From assembly GCF_031128465.2 (NCBI RefSeq), contig NZ_CP155618.1, positions 1,807,501 through 1,871,500 on the forward strand: a DNA stretch of 64,000 nucleotides. Reading direction: 5' to 3'. The number at the start of each line of letters is the position of its first letter. Within the stretch, counting starts at the first letter, position 1. The notes beneath the pieces were generated by a model that was not told the DNA's origin, searched no databases, and worked only from the letters and a program-made list of their open reading frames with translations. Source of the stretch: Mariniflexile litorale (GTDB lineage: Bacteria; Bacteroidota; Bacteroidia; Flavobacteriales; Flavobacteriaceae). Below, piece by piece: positions 63,372-64,000 of the stretch. The position numbers were made by a program, and so were the translations under genes.

Positions 63372-64000
63372 TACTATTTCATATAAGACTAATAAAAAAG
63401 ATTCATTAAAAGTTGATTTCAATATGTCCATGCCAACTTTTAAAAATTTTTCAGACAAACATAAGGAAGATTTTTATAGGGAGTTTTCCACACTTATTAG
63501 GTCTGGAGTAGATTTTAATCAAGCGTTGTCCATTTTAACAGATCAACAAAAATCTGAATTTGTTCGCTCTATCTATAAAACTATTAATGATGATGTGGTG
63601 AAAGGAAAATCGCTTCACGAAGCTATAAAGAATCACAAATATTTTTCGCCTTACGAATATTATAGTATAAAAATTGGTGAAGACACGCGACGCTTACCTG
63701 AAATATTTGATCAATTGCAAAAGTTTTTTTCAAGGAAAATTAAAATGAAACGTCAAGTTGTTTCCGTATTGGCTTATCCCATTTTTGTGTTATTCATAAC
63801 GTTTGCTGTACTCTATTTTATGCTCAATTTTGTGGTGCCCATGTTTGCATCTGTGTTTCAGCAGTTTGGTAAAGATCTCCCAGAAATAACACAGTTTGTG
63901 GTAAATGTGTCCAATAATTTTAATACCATACTTTTAATTGCATTAGTAATATGTGTTTCCATATATGTAGCCCACAAAGTATTAAATAAAAATAATTCTT
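63361..64000 (+). CDS. GspF/PilC-family inner-membrane platform protein (cut by window edge)
   Basis: Starts at ATG 63361, overlapping the previous stop by 11 bases, and remains open to the last base (about 213 residues seen). After a 30-residue polar lead it reads FYREFSTLIRSGVDFNQALSIL and then YYSIKIGEDTRRLPEIFDQLQKFF with the membrane-proximal motif, and the helix AYPIFVLFITFAVLYFMLNFVVPMFASVFQQFG, all characteristic of the T2SSF domain. Such proteins organise pilus or type II secretion assembly with an ATPase partner, which must lie outside the window. Confidence 0.9.
   Translation, partial: MKIDTISYKTNKKDSLKVDFNMSMPTFKNFSDKHKEDFYREFSTLIRSGVDFNQALSILTDQQKSEFVRSIYKTINDDVVKGKSLHEAIKNHKYFSPYEYYSIKIGEDTRRLPEIFDQLQKFFSRKIKMKRQVVSVLAYPIFVLFITFAVLYFMLNFVVPMFASVFQQFGKDLPEITQFVVNVSNNFNTILLIALVICVSIYVAHKVLNKNNS

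Overview
The window is about 64 kb of AT-rich DNA from a member of the Bacteroidota, almost certainly a marine or soil Flavobacteriaceae species. The evidence is the flavobacterial gene neighbourhoods (purN-acpP-fabF-rnc-IPExxxVDY-pyk, the MoxR/DUF58/BatABCDE operon, the yicC-gmk-nadD operon), many lipoproteins with a Cys lipobox followed by Lys/Asp, a TonB receptor with a HmuY partner, and repeated TAnnTTTG boxes upstream of genes, the Bacteroidota -7 promoter element. No tRNA, rRNA, CRISPR array, phage or insertion sequence was recognised. Both ends cut genes: rnhA on the left and a GspF/PilC-family gene on the right.

Layout. 1-5.2 kb: nucleotide, lipid and RNA housekeeping genes. 5.2-8.8 kb: dinB, a CYTH phosphatase, a YCII lipoprotein, a membrane endonuclease/phosphatase, and the decayed remains of a second endonuclease-family gene. 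8.8-17.1 kb: an A2M macroglobulin, a small monooxygenase and PBP1C in one operon, the pairing known for periplasmic defence and repair. 17.1-19.6 kb: a gene remnant, an AlbA_2 protein and an SDR. 19.8-29 kb: the MoxR-DUF58-BatA-E operon. 29-34 kb: carbonic anhydrase, then a heme-uptake locus (HmuR-like receptor, HmuY, DUF6607 and a small partner). 34-36.7 kb: cvpA, pheS and two unknowns. 36.8-43.7 kb: an RND efflux pump (adaptor, permease, TolC-like) bracketed by a GbsR/MarR and a TetR regulator. 43.7-46.3 kb: an unknown, gpsA and a lipoprotein. 46.6-49.8 kb: a pectate lyase and a GH29 fucosidase. 49.9-52 kb: nadD, gmk, yicC. 52.2-53.3 kb: a formylglycine-generating-enzyme-like lipoprotein. 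53.8-61 kb: a signalling block with a response regulator, a ten-PAS histidine kinase, a LytTR protein with a dead receiver, and a LuxR-type regulator. 61.2-64 kb: the start of a pilin/pseudopilin assembly cluster.

The less ordinary material is in the signalling-to-pilin end (a sensor with five tandemly duplicated PAS modules, a TTG-started pseudo-receiver LytTR protein behind two mutually exclusive hairpins, then pseudopilins and a GspF-like platform) and in small-scale genome structure. The latter includes several families of intergenic palindromes, one of which appears to have supplied the first codons of pbpC, a terminator-like hairpin inside the rnc coding region, and a recognisable endonuclease pseudogene with a Trp-to-stop change. 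I do not see a clearly new defence or biosynthetic system. The pilin cluster continues outside the window and is the best candidate for something under-described.
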